NCBI RefSeq assembly: GCF_000445995.2
Contig: NC_022080.4
Coordinates: 2,328,001 to 2,392,000, forward strand
Length of the DNA stretch: 64,000 nt
Direction: 5' to 3'
Source: Geobacillus genomosp. 3
GTDB taxonomy: Bacteria; Bacillota; Bacilli; Bacillales; Anoxybacillaceae
The notes under the pieces are model-generated. The model made no database searches. It was not told where the DNA came from and worked only from the letters and a program-made list of their open reading frames with translations. Positions within the stretch are counted from its first letter, which is position 1. Each line of letters begins with the position of its first letter. This document shows positions 35,890 through 44,593 of this stretch, one piece after another. A program made the position numbers and the translations under genes.

Positions 35890-37357
35890 AGCGGTCGGGG
35901 TCGCGCGGATGAAGAACGGCCGGCCGCCGGTTTTTCAACGGTATCGGCGAACGGATGAGCACATCGCGCATCCCCCGGTAAGAAAACGGGATGAACGGCC
36001 ATAAATACGGAATGCCAAACGACGACATCCGGGCCAAGGCGATGATCCAAACGGTAATGCCGAGCACATAGCCAAACAGGCCGAACAAGCCGGATAAGAT
36101 AAGCAAAGCGATGCGGACAAGCCTGTTTGCCAAACTCATTTCATAGCTCGGCGTTGCAAACGTGCCGATGGCAGCGACAGAAAAATATAAAATCACCTCA
36201 TTGGAAAAAAGACCGACTTCCACCGCAATGCCACCGATCATAAGCGCGGCGACGAGACCAAGCGCAGTGGCCAGCGAAGATGGGGTATGAATGGCAGCCA
36301 TCCGCAGCATATCCATCCCAACCTCAATCATAAAAAGTTGGGCAAAGAGTGGAATATCGCCTAATTTCGCCTTTCCTAAAAATTGCAGGGGCCCCGGCAG
36401 CAGCTCCGGCTCTGTCATGAACAAGTACCAAAGCGGCAGCAAAAACACTGACGCCCAGACAGCTAAAAAACGGACAAGCCGCAAATACGCTCCAACGATC
36501 GGCTTGTTCCGGTATTCTTCGGCATGCTGCAGATGATGCCAAAACGTCGCCGGAGTAATAATCACGCTTGGCGACCCGTCCACAATGACAAGCACATGCC
36601 CTTCGTACAAATGGGCAGCCGCCGTATCAGGGCGTTCTGTATAGCGGACGACCGGGTACGGGTTCCAATGCCGTCCGGAAATAAACTCCTCAACCGTTTT
36701 TTCCGCCATCACGAGCCCGTCCGTATCAATGGCGGCGATCGACTGACGGACACGGCGGACGAGTTCCGGATCGGCGATTTCCTCGATATAGCAAATGCAA
36801 ATGTCCGTTTTTGAACGCCGTGCCACCTGCACATACTCCATGCGTAGCGACGGATCCCGGACACGGCGGCGGATGAGCGCGGTGTTAAAGACGAACGTCT
36901 CGACAAAGCCATCGCGCGCTCCGCGCACAACCCGTTCAGTATCCGGTTCTTGCGGTCCGCGCACTGGGTAAGTGCGGGCATCGATCAAAATGATTCGTTC
37001 GATCCCATCCACAACGAGTGCTGTCGGCCCGGCAAGCACCGCGGCGACCGCTTCCTCGAGATCGTCCGTTTGCCCAATTTCAATGTAAGGAAGATGCGTC
37101 TTTAACAGCTTCTCGAGTGGATGAGCTTTGAGCTCATGTTCTTCAAGGCGGGATAAATATTTCATTAAATGGTGCAAAATATCGTCTTTGACAAATCCAT
37201 CGATCATAAACAACGCCATTGCCCGACCGCCATACTCAAGGTCAAGGCGAATAACATCAAAACTTTTGCCGACTCCGAGCCGTTTAGCCAAGTAAGCCGC
37301 ATTGTCGTGGAGGCGGCGGGAAGCCGGCTGTTTTGGCGCGCGTTTGTCCATCATCAT
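35888..37357 (-). CDS. GerA/SpoVAF family spore germination protein
   Basis: A 489-residue protein with a large N-terminal soluble domain (to about 285) and about five membrane segments, the layout of GerA A-subunits. The opening LGVGKSFDVIRLDL and the end PYLWPFIPFSYRGMRDVLIR with its PIPLKNRRP tail resemble SpoVAF, which acts with the SpoVA dipicolinic acid channel. No spoVA genes or germinant receptor B and C subunits lie nearby. It may be SpoVAF itself, moved away from spoVA, or a paralogue. It is single and divergent from an unknown gene. Confidence 0.8.
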   Translation of the reverse strand: MMMDKRAPKQPASRRLHDNAAYLAKRLGVGKSFDVIRLDLEYGGRAMALFMIDGFVKDDILHHLMKYLSRLEEHELKAHPLEKLLKTHLPYIEIGQTDDLEEAVAAVLAGPTALVVDGIERIILIDARTYPVRGPQEPDTERVVRGARDGFVETFVFNTALIRRRVRDPSLRMEYVQVARRSKTDICICYIEEIADPELVRRVRQSIAAIDTDGLVMAEKTVEEFISGRHWNPYPVVRYTERPDTAAAHLYEGHVLVIVDGSPSVIITPATFWHHLQHAEEYRNKPIVGAYLRLVRFLAVWASVFLLPLWYLFMTEPELLPGPLQFLGKAKLGDIPLFAQLFMIEVGMDMLRMAAIHTPSSLATALGLVAALMIGGIAVEVGLFSNEVILYFSVAAIGTFATPSYEMSLANRLVRIALLILSGLFGLFGYVLGITVWIIALARMSSFGIPYLWPFIPFSYRGMRDVLIRSPIPLKNRRPAVLHPRDPDR

Positions 37358-37476
37358 CCCCCTGCGTATCGTTCACTGTATACTCCCCATCATAGACAAC
37401 CGAAAGGAAATTCATACATAAATGTTCCTTTCCATGCATATATTGGTGAAAACCTTGTCCAATCCAGGAGGATGTC

Positions 37477-38346
37477 ATGAAAAGATGGGTGATCATTGCC
37501 GCGCTGCTTGCCGCCATCATGGCCGCCGCGGCTTCGCTCTTCTCATGGTGGGAGCGCCATCGCACCGTCGAAACGATCAAATTTTTCCCACTCGACCACG
37601 AAGCAGCATTCATCGAAGCAAACACGACGCTTGTGCCCAAAGCCAAAAAAGGACGAGAGCGCTATGCGCTGCGCTGGTCAGCCGCCTCCACTTTAAATCG
37701 TTCCGCCTATTTGCGCCAAGACGTCTCTCTGTTGTTTGCCGACGGCCGGTTAGTCGATGTGTTATCCAAATGGGAAACAGATGTAGATGTAATCCGAATG
37801 GGGAAGACAGTGATGGCGCATGACAGCCGTTTTTTCCAAGCGATTACGTTCCATCACGGTGAACTGCATAAAGGGGAAAGCATTACGAGCAGCCAGACGA
37901 TGTCAAGTACGTACTTGTATGTCATCGACTCGCCGTACTATCCGTTCACGTCGTTCCGGCGTCCGAAAACAGACGCTGAACGCGAATGGCAGCGCGTCTT
38001 AAACAAGGCGGCCAACGAATTTCTCCGTCATAAAGCGGACGAATTGCTCGCTTACTTTTCCTTGTCGAAAGACGACTATTACGCCCTTTACTTGCCAGAA
38101 TTAGTTGCCTATACAGAACAGCCGCTGCCCGGCTTGTCAACAGCAAAAACACAAACCATCATCGGCCGCCTATGGGAAGGGCTGTACAAATCGTATATTC
38201 TCGGCATAAAAAAAGAGGATGGTTCCATCCTCCCGCCGGCCGGCAGCACGATGCCGCTCATTTTAATTCAAAAAGATTATCGTCGAATCTTTATCTTGCT
38301 CGAGGCGAAAAATGGCGAAAAAGTGATGCTCATCCAAGTTCCTTAA
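37477..38346 (+). CDS. Hypothetical exported or membrane-anchored protein
   Basis: A 289-residue protein with an N-terminal signal or anchor (residues 4-25) and a soluble domain with no motif I recognise. It contains SSTYLYVIDSPYYPFTSF near residue 147. CAGGAGG lies about 8 bp before the ATG. It is divergent from the spoVAF-like gene, and its stop overlaps the stop of gluP by 4 bp in convergent orientation. Expression during sporulation is possible from the context but not shown. Confidence 0.8.
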   Translation: MKRWVIIAALLAAIMAAAASLFSWWERHRTVETIKFFPLDHEAAFIEANTTLVPKAKKGRERYALRWSAASTLNRSAYLRQDVSLLFADGRLVDVLSKWETDVDVIRMGKTVMAHDSRFFQAITFHHGELHKGESITSSQTMSSTYLYVIDSPYYPFTSFRRPKTDAEREWQRVLNKAANEFLRHKADELLAYFSLSKDDYYALYLPELVAYTEQPLPGLSTAKTQTIIGRLWEGLYKSYILGIKKEDGSILPPAGSTMPLILIQKDYRRIFILLEAKNGEKVMLIQVP

Positions 38347-39515
38347 CGAAAGCCGAACCATAAACCGGCGGCGGCCAGCAGCGCGGCAGCAGCCAACGCC
38401 TTGACCTGCCGCCCCCGGGCGGTGCGCTTCGGCAAATGGACAGCGCCCGCCGCTAAAAAGCCGCCGACCAGCCCCCCGATATGGCCAGCGTTATCGATGC
38501 CAGGGACAAGCAGGCCAAACAGCAAGTTCACAACGATTAAGCTGATGACGTTCATGCCGATCGTGCGAAAAAACAAGTGCCGATATACCGTGCCGAAATA
38601 AAGAAGCGCCCCAAACAATCCGAAAATGGCGCCGGACGCCCCGGCGGAGATAGACGGGGTAAACAAAAAACTCGCCAACGTCCCAAAAAAGCCGGCTGTT
38701 GTATAAATGAGCAAAAATCGAAACGAACCGTACAATCGCTCAACCGTCATCCCCAAATAATACAAAGCGAATGTATTGGTCAACAAATGTAAAAACCCGA
38801 TATGCAAAAACATCGGCGTCAAAAAGCGCCACCACTCTCCCATTTCAATGAGCGGATTAAACTTAGCGCCATAACGGATTAAGACGTCCGGGTTCGTGCT
38901 GCCGCCGCTCCATTCGAGAATGAGAAACATGGCGACTTGCACCATGATCAACAGCCGGGTAAACACCGGCTTGCCATATTCAAAAATGCGCCGTTCTTCC
39001 TCCCGTTGGCGGCGCCATTCCGTTAGCACCTCGTGCTTTAACCGCCTAGCAGCGGCAAGCGGATCGGATCCTTCCAAGGACGGCAGCGGAATGAGCGTGG
39101 CGCCAGTCATGTCCTCAAGCCGCGGGAGCATCTCGCCTATGTTGCCGCTATGAATCACAAGCGTATGGAACGCACCATCACCTGTCCCTGAAAGCGGCAG
39201 CGGTTCGTTGATGAGAAACTCCCAGTCATCCACCGGCGGATACGCCATCACATATACATTGACGACCCGCCCCCCGTTGCCGATTTTTCGCCCGTTCATT
39301 TGCCGAATGAATTGCCACGTATACTCCATATCAAGGCGCAGCGACCGGCTCCAATCAAAATCGGCACGCGCCAGACGGATAAGAGTCGGACGCCGCCAGT
39401 GGGCCGATTCAAGCCATATTTCATCGCCGCGCTCGGACACCCGCGCGATGCGGTAACCGCCGCGGAGTAAAAGATGAACAAGCTGCCAAAACAATGCATC
39501 CATCGTTCCGATCAC
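38343..39515 (-). CDS. gluP: Rhomboid family intramembrane serine protease GluP
   Basis: A 390-residue protein with a cytosolic N-terminal domain (to about 185) and a seven-helix rhomboid domain. The catalytic dyad is Ser294 in GASGAIFG and His345 in NAGHIGG. Known GluP cleaves membrane proteins such as the magnesium transporter MgtE in B. subtilis. Start is GTG at 39515, behind GGAGAGG; an ATG lies four codons later. No TPR-like tail is obvious. It overlaps the upstream HAD gene by 4 bp. Confidence 0.93.
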   Translation of the reverse strand: MIGTMDALFWQLVHLLLRGGYRIARVSERGDEIWLESAHWRRPTLIRLARADFDWSRSLRLDMEYTWQFIRQMNGRKIGNGGRVVNVYVMAYPPVDDWEFLINEPLPLSGTGDGAFHTLVIHSGNIGEMLPRLEDMTGATLIPLPSLEGSDPLAAARRLKHEVLTEWRRQREEERRIFEYGKPVFTRLLIMVQVAMFLILEWSGGSTNPDVLIRYGAKFNPLIEMGEWWRFLTPMFLHIGFLHLLTNTFALYYLGMTVERLYGSFRFLLIYTTAGFFGTLASFLFTPSISAGASGAIFGLFGALLYFGTVYRHLFFRTIGMNVISLIVVNLLFGLLVPGIDNAGHIGGLVGGFLAAGAVHLPKRTARGRQVKALAAAALLAAAGLWFGFR

Positions 39516-40249
39516 ATTCCCCTCTCCCTTTTCCTGACGAGACCAAGTCCACCGAGCAGCAAGGCGGCCAATTCGCCGACCGTCCGGCAAACAGGGACAG
39601 ACGAACCAGCGGGAGCCGGTTGCCGCGGCCGAAAATATACAGCCTCCCAACCAGCGCTAAGCGCGCCCTCTACATCCAATTTCCACGAGTCGCCAACATA
39701 TACCGGCTGCTTAGATGGCTGCCTGTCTCCGGCGTAATGAAAAATCGCTGCCGCCGGCTTTTCATATCCGACTTCTTCGGAAATAACGACCGCATCGCTG
39801 CGGAAAAAGACGTGAAGGCCGCAGGCGGTCAGTTTGCGCCGCTGAATGACGCCGCTGCCGTTCGTAATAACACCTAGCGGCACGTTTGCCGCGCGCAATT
39901 GACAAAGCAAGCCGGTTATGCCCGGCAAAGCAACAGCAAATCGGCTGACTGCCTCATCAAAATAAGCGTGAAACCGGTCGGCCATCTCCTCGTCTGCTTC
40001 AATTTGGCAAGCGCGCGCCGCATCGAGAAAGCGAAGCCGGCGGTAAGCGCGCCGCGTCAACGTCCCGGCTTCGTAGTCGTCCCAATACCGGTCACATGCC
40101 TCTTTAAAAATCGGAAACCAAACGGAAAACGAAACGGGAGCGGCCGAAAAAAAGCGATGAAAACAATGACGGATGGCGGCGTGAAACGTCCGCTCATAGT
40201 CAATAAGTGTCTCATCCAAATCAAACCAAACGGCTTCCCACCGTTTCAT
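39512..40249 (-). CDS. HAD superfamily hydrolase (YfnB/YjjG type)
   Basis: A 245-residue phosphatase-like protein. Motif I FDLDETLIDYE gives the nucleophile Asp near residue 9, motif II is VITNGSG near 125, and motif IV is VYVGDSWKLDVEGA near 195; a helical cap lies between I and II. Nucleotide or sugar phosphates are likely substrates. Start at ATG 40249 with GTGAGG upstream; the stop overlaps the gluP start. Confidence 0.88.
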   Translation of the reverse strand: MKRWEAVWFDLDETLIDYERTFHAAIRHCFHRFFSAAPVSFSVWFPIFKEACDRYWDDYEAGTLTRRAYRRLRFLDAARACQIEADEEMADRFHAYFDEAVSRFAVALPGITGLLCQLRAANVPLGVITNGSGVIQRRKLTACGLHVFFRSDAVVISEEVGYEKPAAAIFHYAGDRQPSKQPVYVGDSWKLDVEGALSAGWEAVYFRPRQPAPAGSSVPVCRTVGELAALLLGGLGLVRKRERGM

Positions 40250-40256
40250 CGTTGCC

Positions 40257-40436
40257 TCACGTGCGCAACATTTGCGAAACGAGAGCGCCGCGTACTGCAG
40301 GAATGTTGAGCGCAAACCGGATGAGCTGTTTTCGCAGCGGCGGAACGCGCAACGCCCAGTCGGCCATCCGGTAACGGTAACGGTAGGCAAGCCAGCCGGC
40401 GGCAATGGCCAATAGCGAGTACGACCATTTGTTCAT
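40257..40436 (-). CDS. yqgO: YqgO-like small protein
   Basis: A 59-residue protein: MNKWSYSLLAIAAGWLAYRY, then RYRMADWALRVPPLRKQLI and an end SQMLRT. One N-terminal hydrophobic segment is followed by a basic amphipathic part. It sits where Bacillus has yqgO, between gluP and yqgN genes. AAAGGGG precedes the ATG. Symbol is assigned by position and size; function is unknown. Confidence 0.7.
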   Translation of the reverse strand: MNKWSYSLLAIAAGWLAYRYRYRMADWALRVPPLRKQLIRFALNIPAVRGALVSQMLRT

Positions 40437-40511
40437 TGGTGTTCCCCTTTCATCATATGATATGCTCGTTATTCTTTTTCCCTTTTTCTCTCCAATTATG
40501 AAGCGGATTGG

Positions 40512-41288
40512 TCAGCGTGCCAACACGAACGCAGCGGCAAGCACCGCACCGGCGATCGACAAAGCGTTGACCGCATCGTTATCAAGCCAGCGCCATCCTT
40601 TTACATGGATCGTCGTTCGTCCGCAATGCCATTTCCGCTCTGTAGCTGCCCCACATGCCGGACAGCGGTAAACGGATTGCCAGGCGGCGCCAAGCCATGT
40701 GTCCAACCAGCTGCCAAGCCAGCCGAACAGCGCAAGGGCTGACACCGGAGCAGCGTCAAGGAAGTGCGCGCCGGCGGCGGCGATCAATAGCGCCCCGGCA
40801 AGGGAAGCGGCCGTGCCAAGGAGCGTCACCGCCCCCGACGTGCCAGCTTCCACCGGCCGGAAACTCGGCCATGCCCGCGGCGGCCGTCGGCTCAAGGAGC
40901 CGATTTCCGACGCCCACGTGTCGGCGTTCGCTGCGGCGACAGCGACAACGAAAAGTGCATGCCAGGCAGGGTCAGGGCGAAACAACGCCAACAGCGCCAA
41001 AACGGCCGGCACCCCGCCGTTGGCGAACACTTGGACGGCATCACGCCCCCCGCTTTTCGCCAATTTTTCCGCCATCGCTGCTTTTTTCCGCTTCCCAACG
41101 TTGCTAAAGGCGCTGGAACTGGCAAAAAAGAGTCCGAACACCCATAATCCGCCCCAAGAAAAACCGCACCCGACCAGCGTGCCGATGACAACGGCTGCCG
41201 CCGCCCCTGAGGCGGACAGCGACCGCGACAACCATCCGCCGCCAGCCGCGATGGCCGAAACAGCAGCATACCCCCATTCATCGCCCAC
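40512..41288 (-). CDS. DUF92 family membrane protein
   Basis: A 258-residue protein with about six membrane segments and the DUF92 signatures ANADTWASEIG and FRPVEAGTSGAVT. Plant relatives include the phytyl-phosphate kinase VTE6; the bacterial substrate is unknown. A Cys pair in YRCPACGA may bind metal. Start is GTG at 41288, overlapping the yqgN stop by 11 bp. Confidence 0.88.
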   Translation of the reverse strand: MGDEWGYAAVSAIAAGGGWLSRSLSASGAAAAVVIGTLVGCGFSWGGLWVFGLFFASSSAFSNVGKRKKAAMAEKLAKSGGRDAVQVFANGGVPAVLALLALFRPDPAWHALFVVAVAAANADTWASEIGSLSRRPPRAWPSFRPVEAGTSGAVTLLGTAASLAGALLIAAAGAHFLDAAPVSALALFGWLGSWLDTWLGAAWQSVYRCPACGAATERKWHCGRTTIHVKGWRWLDNDAVNALSIAGAVLAAAFVLAR

Positions 41289-41847
41289 AATGAATGACTC
41301 CTTGATCGGTAATGATAAACCCTACCGGCACATCATGCTCCTCGACCGGAATATCGTCTACAACTTGAAACGAATAAGCAAGTGCCGCCGTCACTGCCGC
41401 ACTCCCCGGCAAATATCGGTCGTAATACCCGCCCCCATAACCGATTCGGTAGCCGTTTTTGGTGAAACATACCCCCGGAACGATAATGAGATCAAACTCA
41501 TCACGGCCGATTGCCACTGTTTGTTCTTCGATCGGCTCGAGCAGTCCGGCATACGCTTTCTCTAGTTGAGTGAACGACTGAATTTGCCGGAACGTCATCG
41601 TTTTCGTCAGCGGATTGCATTTTGGCACACCAACTTTTTTTCCTTCCCGCCAAGCTTGTTCGATGATCGGCACAGTATCCACTTCTGTCTCTCTCGCCAC
41701 CGTGATGGCGATCACTTGCGCCTTTTGCCATTGCGGCCACTCGTATAAATACGCAGCGATTCGCCGGTCGTATGCCTGCTTTTCAGCACGTGAAAGGTGT
41801 CGAAGACGATCAAGCATACGACGGCGCAGTTCCCGTTTGTCATCCAT
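41278..41847 (-). CDS. yqgN: 5-formyltetrahydrofolate cyclo-ligase
   Basis: A 189-residue enzyme that converts 5-formyl-THF to 5,10-methenyl-THF with ATP. The conserved RIGYGGGYYDRYLP motif lies near residue 132, and the N-terminal basic motif KRELRRRM is present. AAGGAGGG lies 6 bp before the ATG. It lies downstream of rpmG, as in Bacillus. Confidence 0.95.
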   Translation of the reverse strand: MDDKRELRRRMLDRLRHLSRAEKQAYDRRIAAYLYEWPQWQKAQVIAITVARETEVDTVPIIEQAWREGKKVGVPKCNPLTKTMTFRQIQSFTQLEKAYAGLLEPIEEQTVAIGRDEFDLIIVPGVCFTKNGYRIGYGGGYYDRYLPGSAAVTAALAYSFQVVDDIPVEEHDVPVGFIITDQGVIHCGR

Positions 41848-41871
41848 CGTTCTCCCTCCTTCAACATAAAG

Positions 41872-41903
41872 ACAAAAGCAGCAGGAATGACCTTCCTACT
41901 GCT
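41872..41903 (-). terminator. Terminator of rpmG
   Basis: AGCAGTAGGAA and TTCCTGCTGCT pair around a short loop, followed by TTTTG. It lies directly after the rpmG stop. Confidence 0.75.
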
Positions 41904-42052
41904 TACTTCGTTTCGCGGTGCAACGTAACTTTGCGGTCCCGCGGGCAATATTTTTTCAGTTCGAGACGCTCTGGATTGTTGCGTTTATTTTTGGACGAAA
42001 TGTAATTGCGTTCGCCACATTCCGTGCATGCCAATGTAATGTTCACGCGCAT
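41903..42052 (-). CDS. rpmG: 50S ribosomal protein L33
   Basis: A 49-residue protein starting [20 protein letters not shown] and ending KVTLHRETK. Two Cys pairs (CTEC near residue 9 and the single CPRD near 36) show the zinc-type L33 in reduced form: three cysteines are visible, at 9, 12 and 36, while the fourth position is Asp or Arg. This is the usual Bacillus YqgN-adjacent copy. Confidence 0.94.
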   Translation of the reverse strand: MRVNITLACTECGERNYISSKNKRNNPERLELKKYCPRDRKVTLHRETK

Positions 42053-42203
42053 CTTTTTTCCCTCCAAACGTGCTTTATATAATCAGACCTTTCTATGATA
42101 GCATTTTTTCGCGGTGATTTCCACCTCTAAATTTCATCTTTTTCAATAAGACCGGCCACAAACATAGATCGATATGATATAGTGAAAGGGGGAGGGATGG
42201 ACG

Positions 42204-42554
42204 ATGGTAGAATACGCAATCATCGCTTTGGCAGCCTTATCAATTGTTTTGCTCATCATCTCGTTTTTTGCCAAAGACGAACTAAAACCGCTCGAAGAAC
42301 AAATCGACCAGTTGACCGTTTCGTTGGCACAAGAAACGTACCAAATGAAAAAGCGACTGCAAGTCATCGAAGAGGAGCTGCTCATCCCCGAGCGCCGACG
42401 GCCGGCTTCACCCCGCCGCGGCGGAGCATTGTCGCCCACTGATCGGCGCGTCTTGTTTTTACATAAACAAGGGTTTCCGCTCGATGAAATCGCGCAAGAA
42501 ACCGGCTTGACCGTTCCCGAAGTCGAGCGGGCCATAAGGAGATTGCAGCGATGA
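42204..42554 (+). CDS. Membrane-anchored protein with C-terminal helix-turn-helix
   Basis: A 116-residue protein with an N-terminal membrane helix (5-22), a coiled-coil-like stretch (28-65) and a basic C terminus that reads like a sigma-region-4-type helix-turn-helix (SPTDRRVLFLHKQGFPLDEI, then AQETGLTVPEVERAIRR). AAAGGGGGAGG lies 7 bp upstream. Its stop overlaps the next start by 4 bp. I do not recognise a named family. Confidence 0.8.
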   Translation: MVEYAIIALAALSIVLLIISFFAKDELKPLEEQIDQLTVSLAQETYQMKKRLQVIEEELLIPERRRPASPRRGGALSPTDRRVLFLHKQGFPLDEIAQETGLTVPEVERAIRRLQR

Positions 42555-42991
42555 GAAAGCGGACGATGCGTTCTTTCGCCTTCGGCCTGCTTGTTTCGAC
42601 GTCGCTCATCGGCACCGCATATTACACGTCCCCGCCGGCCGCACCGACCGAAACGGACGTCGAGGCGTTTCTTGAACAACATGGACTCGTCGCCGTCGCC
42701 AAGGACGAATACGACAAGCTCCTAAACGCCCAGTCGAAAGCACCGGCCGAACAACCGTCCAAGCAATCGGTGCAAACCGTTTATGTGTATCGCCTTGTCA
42801 TTGAAAAAGGAGACACGCCAGAAGCGTTTGCCAAAGAGCTTGAGGCGGCCGGCATCATCCAAAGCGCTCGATCATTCAATGATTACTTGAAACAGCATGG
42901 GCTGACGCGTTCGATCCGCCCCGGTACTTACAACGTGCGCAGCGATATGGATTTTGCGGCAATCAGCCGCCTGATTGCCCGCCCATCATGA
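42551..42991 (+). CDS. MltG-like N-terminal domain protein
   Basis: A 146-residue protein with an N-terminal signal or anchor (8-26) and a C-terminal domain (about 75-146) resembling the LysM-like domain before the catalytic part of the endolytic transglycosylase MltG/YceG: VIEKGDTPEAFAKELEAAGI, then RPGTYNVRSDMDFAAI. The catalytic domain is absent, so it is likely a wall-binding accessory protein. It is translationally coupled to the anchored HTH protein upstream. Confidence 0.75.
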   Translation: MRKRTMRSFAFGLLVSTSLIGTAYYTSPPAAPTETDVEAFLEQHGLVAVAKDEYDKLLNAQSKAPAEQPSKQSVQTVYVYRLVIEKGDTPEAFAKELEAAGIIQSARSFNDYLKQHGLTRSIRPGTYNVRSDMDFAAISRLIARPS

Positions 42992-42995
42992 GACG

Positions 42996-43026
42996 AAAGG
43001 AGGCATCCACCAGGACGCCTCCTTAG
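42996..43026. terminator. Hairpin between convergent genes, probable terminator
   Basis: AAGGAGGC and GCCTCCTT pair around 12 nt. The following T-rich stretches are short on both strands. Confidence 0.55.
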
Positions 43027-43035
43027 TTTAGATCG

Positions 43036-43689
43036 TCAGTCGTTCAAATCGTAATGCTTCCCTTTGACAAGGTAAACGAGATGCTCGGCAATGTTGGTCG
43101 CATGATCCGCCATCCGCTCAATATACCGGGCGACAAGGGCAAGCACGTTCATTTGCGCCAGCGCCCCTTTATCTGTTTTCTCCATCTCAAGCAACGATCT
43201 CATCATCTCCCCATACTGCTCATCCACCCGGTGGTCCATATCGGCAATTTTTGCAGCCAGCGACGCATCTTCCTGATCGTACGCCGTCATGGCCGCTGAT
43301 ACCATGTCTGCCGCCAATTGATGCATCGATACTAGCGGACGGATATCCATGACAAACGGCTCGCCGCCGATACGGACGCACGCCTTGGCGATATTAACGG
43401 CAAAATCGGCGATCCGCTCGATATCGCTCGCGATTTTGATTGCGGCGATGACGCGGCGCAAATCGGTCGCGACCGGCTGCTGTTTCGCAATGAGCCACAA
43501 CGCGAAGTCGTTCACTTCTTCTTCGAGCTTGTCAATGAAACCGTCTCCGTCAATGACGGCCATCGCCAAATGTTTGTTTTGCGTTTGAAACGCGTCAATC
43601 GCCTGTTGCAGCGCCACTTCCGTTAACCGCCCCATCTCGATCAGCTTGTCGTGCAGCGCCCGTAAATCATCAGCAAACTTTTCACGCAT
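43036..43689 (-). CDS. phoU: Phosphate transport regulator PhoU
   Basis: A 217-residue protein of two three-helix bundles, each with the metal-binding motif family form E(D)xxxD: DIERIADFAVNI near residue 82 and YIERMADHATNI near residue 189. PhoU links the Pst transporter to phosphate signalling. It is last in the pst operon, 23 bp after pstB. Confidence 0.95.
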   Translation of the reverse strand: MREKFADDLRALHDKLIEMGRLTEVALQQAIDAFQTQNKHLAMAVIDGDGFIDKLEEEVNDFALWLIAKQQPVATDLRRVIAAIKIASDIERIADFAVNIAKACVRIGGEPFVMDIRPLVSMHQLAADMVSAAMTAYDQEDASLAAKIADMDHRVDEQYGEMMRSLLEMEKTDKGALAQMNVLALVARYIERMADHATNIAEHLVYLVKGKHYDLND

Positions 43690-43712
43690 TCCAGGCTTGC
43701 CTCCTTTGTTTT

Positions 43713-44555
43713 TTATCCGAAACGGCCGGTAATGTAATCTTCTGTACGCCGGTCGGCCGGATTGGAAAACAACTTGTTCGTCTCCGCATATTCAATCACT
43801 TCCCCGTTCAAGAAAAACGCCGTTTTGTCGGAAATGCGGGCCGCCTGCTGCATGTTATGGGTCACGATAATGATGCTGTATTGTTTTTTCAACTCTTGAA
43901 TAAGCTCCTCAATTTTCAACGTCGAAATCGGGTCGAGCGCCGACGTCGGCTCATCCATTAAAATAACGTCCGGCTCAATCGCCAAACAGCGGGCGATGCA
44001 CAATCGCTGCTGCTGCCCGCCTGATAAACCGTAGGCATGATCGCGAAGCCGGTCTTTCACCTCATCCCAAAGCGCCGCCCCGCGCAAACTTTTTTCGACA
44101 ATATCATCGAGCACTTTTTTATTGCGGATGCCATGAATGCGGGGACCGTACGCAATATTGTCGTAAATCGACTTCGGGAACGGATTCGGCTTTTGAAACA
44201 CCATGCCGACTTGTGTTCGCAGTTGTTCAACCGGGTAGGACGGATCAAAAATGTTGCGTCCGCGGTAGGCGAGCTGGCCGGCAACGCGAACATTCGGCAC
44301 GAGTTCGACCATTCGGTTCAACGTTTTAATATAAGTCGATTTTCCGCACCCTGACGGCCCGATAATCGCCGTCACCTCATTTTCATAAATCGTTAAATGA
44401 ATGTGCTTCAGCGCATGATGTTCACCGTACCATAAGTTTAAATCTTTTGTCTCGTATACAACGCCTTTTGCCGTAACGTCCTCGGCCGTCGGCGTTGCCG
44501 CAGCCGATTCGACCAACGGCGAAAGCTTCGTTTCCTTTGTCTTTGTTGCCATCAT
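43713..44555 (-). CDS. pstB: Phosphate ABC transporter ATP-binding protein
   Basis: A 280-residue ATPase with Walker [10 protein letters not shown] (about 66-74), signature LSGGQQQR (about 175) and Walker [13 protein letters not shown]. An N-terminal extension of about 30 residues precedes the core. AAAGGAG is upstream of the tandem ATGs. Only one pstB copy is present, unlike the two in B. subtilis. Confidence 0.96.
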   Translation of the reverse strand: MMATKTKETKLSPLVESAAATPTAEDVTAKGVVYETKDLNLWYGEHHALKHIHLTIYENEVTAIIGPSGCGKSTYIKTLNRMVELVPNVRVAGQLAYRGRNIFDPSYPVEQLRTQVGMVFQKPNPFPKSIYDNIAYGPRIHGIRNKKVLDDIVEKSLRGAALWDEVKDRLRDHAYGLSGGQQQRLCIARCLAIEPDVILMDEPTSALDPISTLKIEELIQELKKQYSIIIVTHNMQQAARISDKTAFFLNGEVIEYAETNKLFSNPADRRTEDYITGRFG

Positions 44556-44593
44556 CTGATCGGTCTCCTTTCGCTCTTTCCCGGATTTTTACG

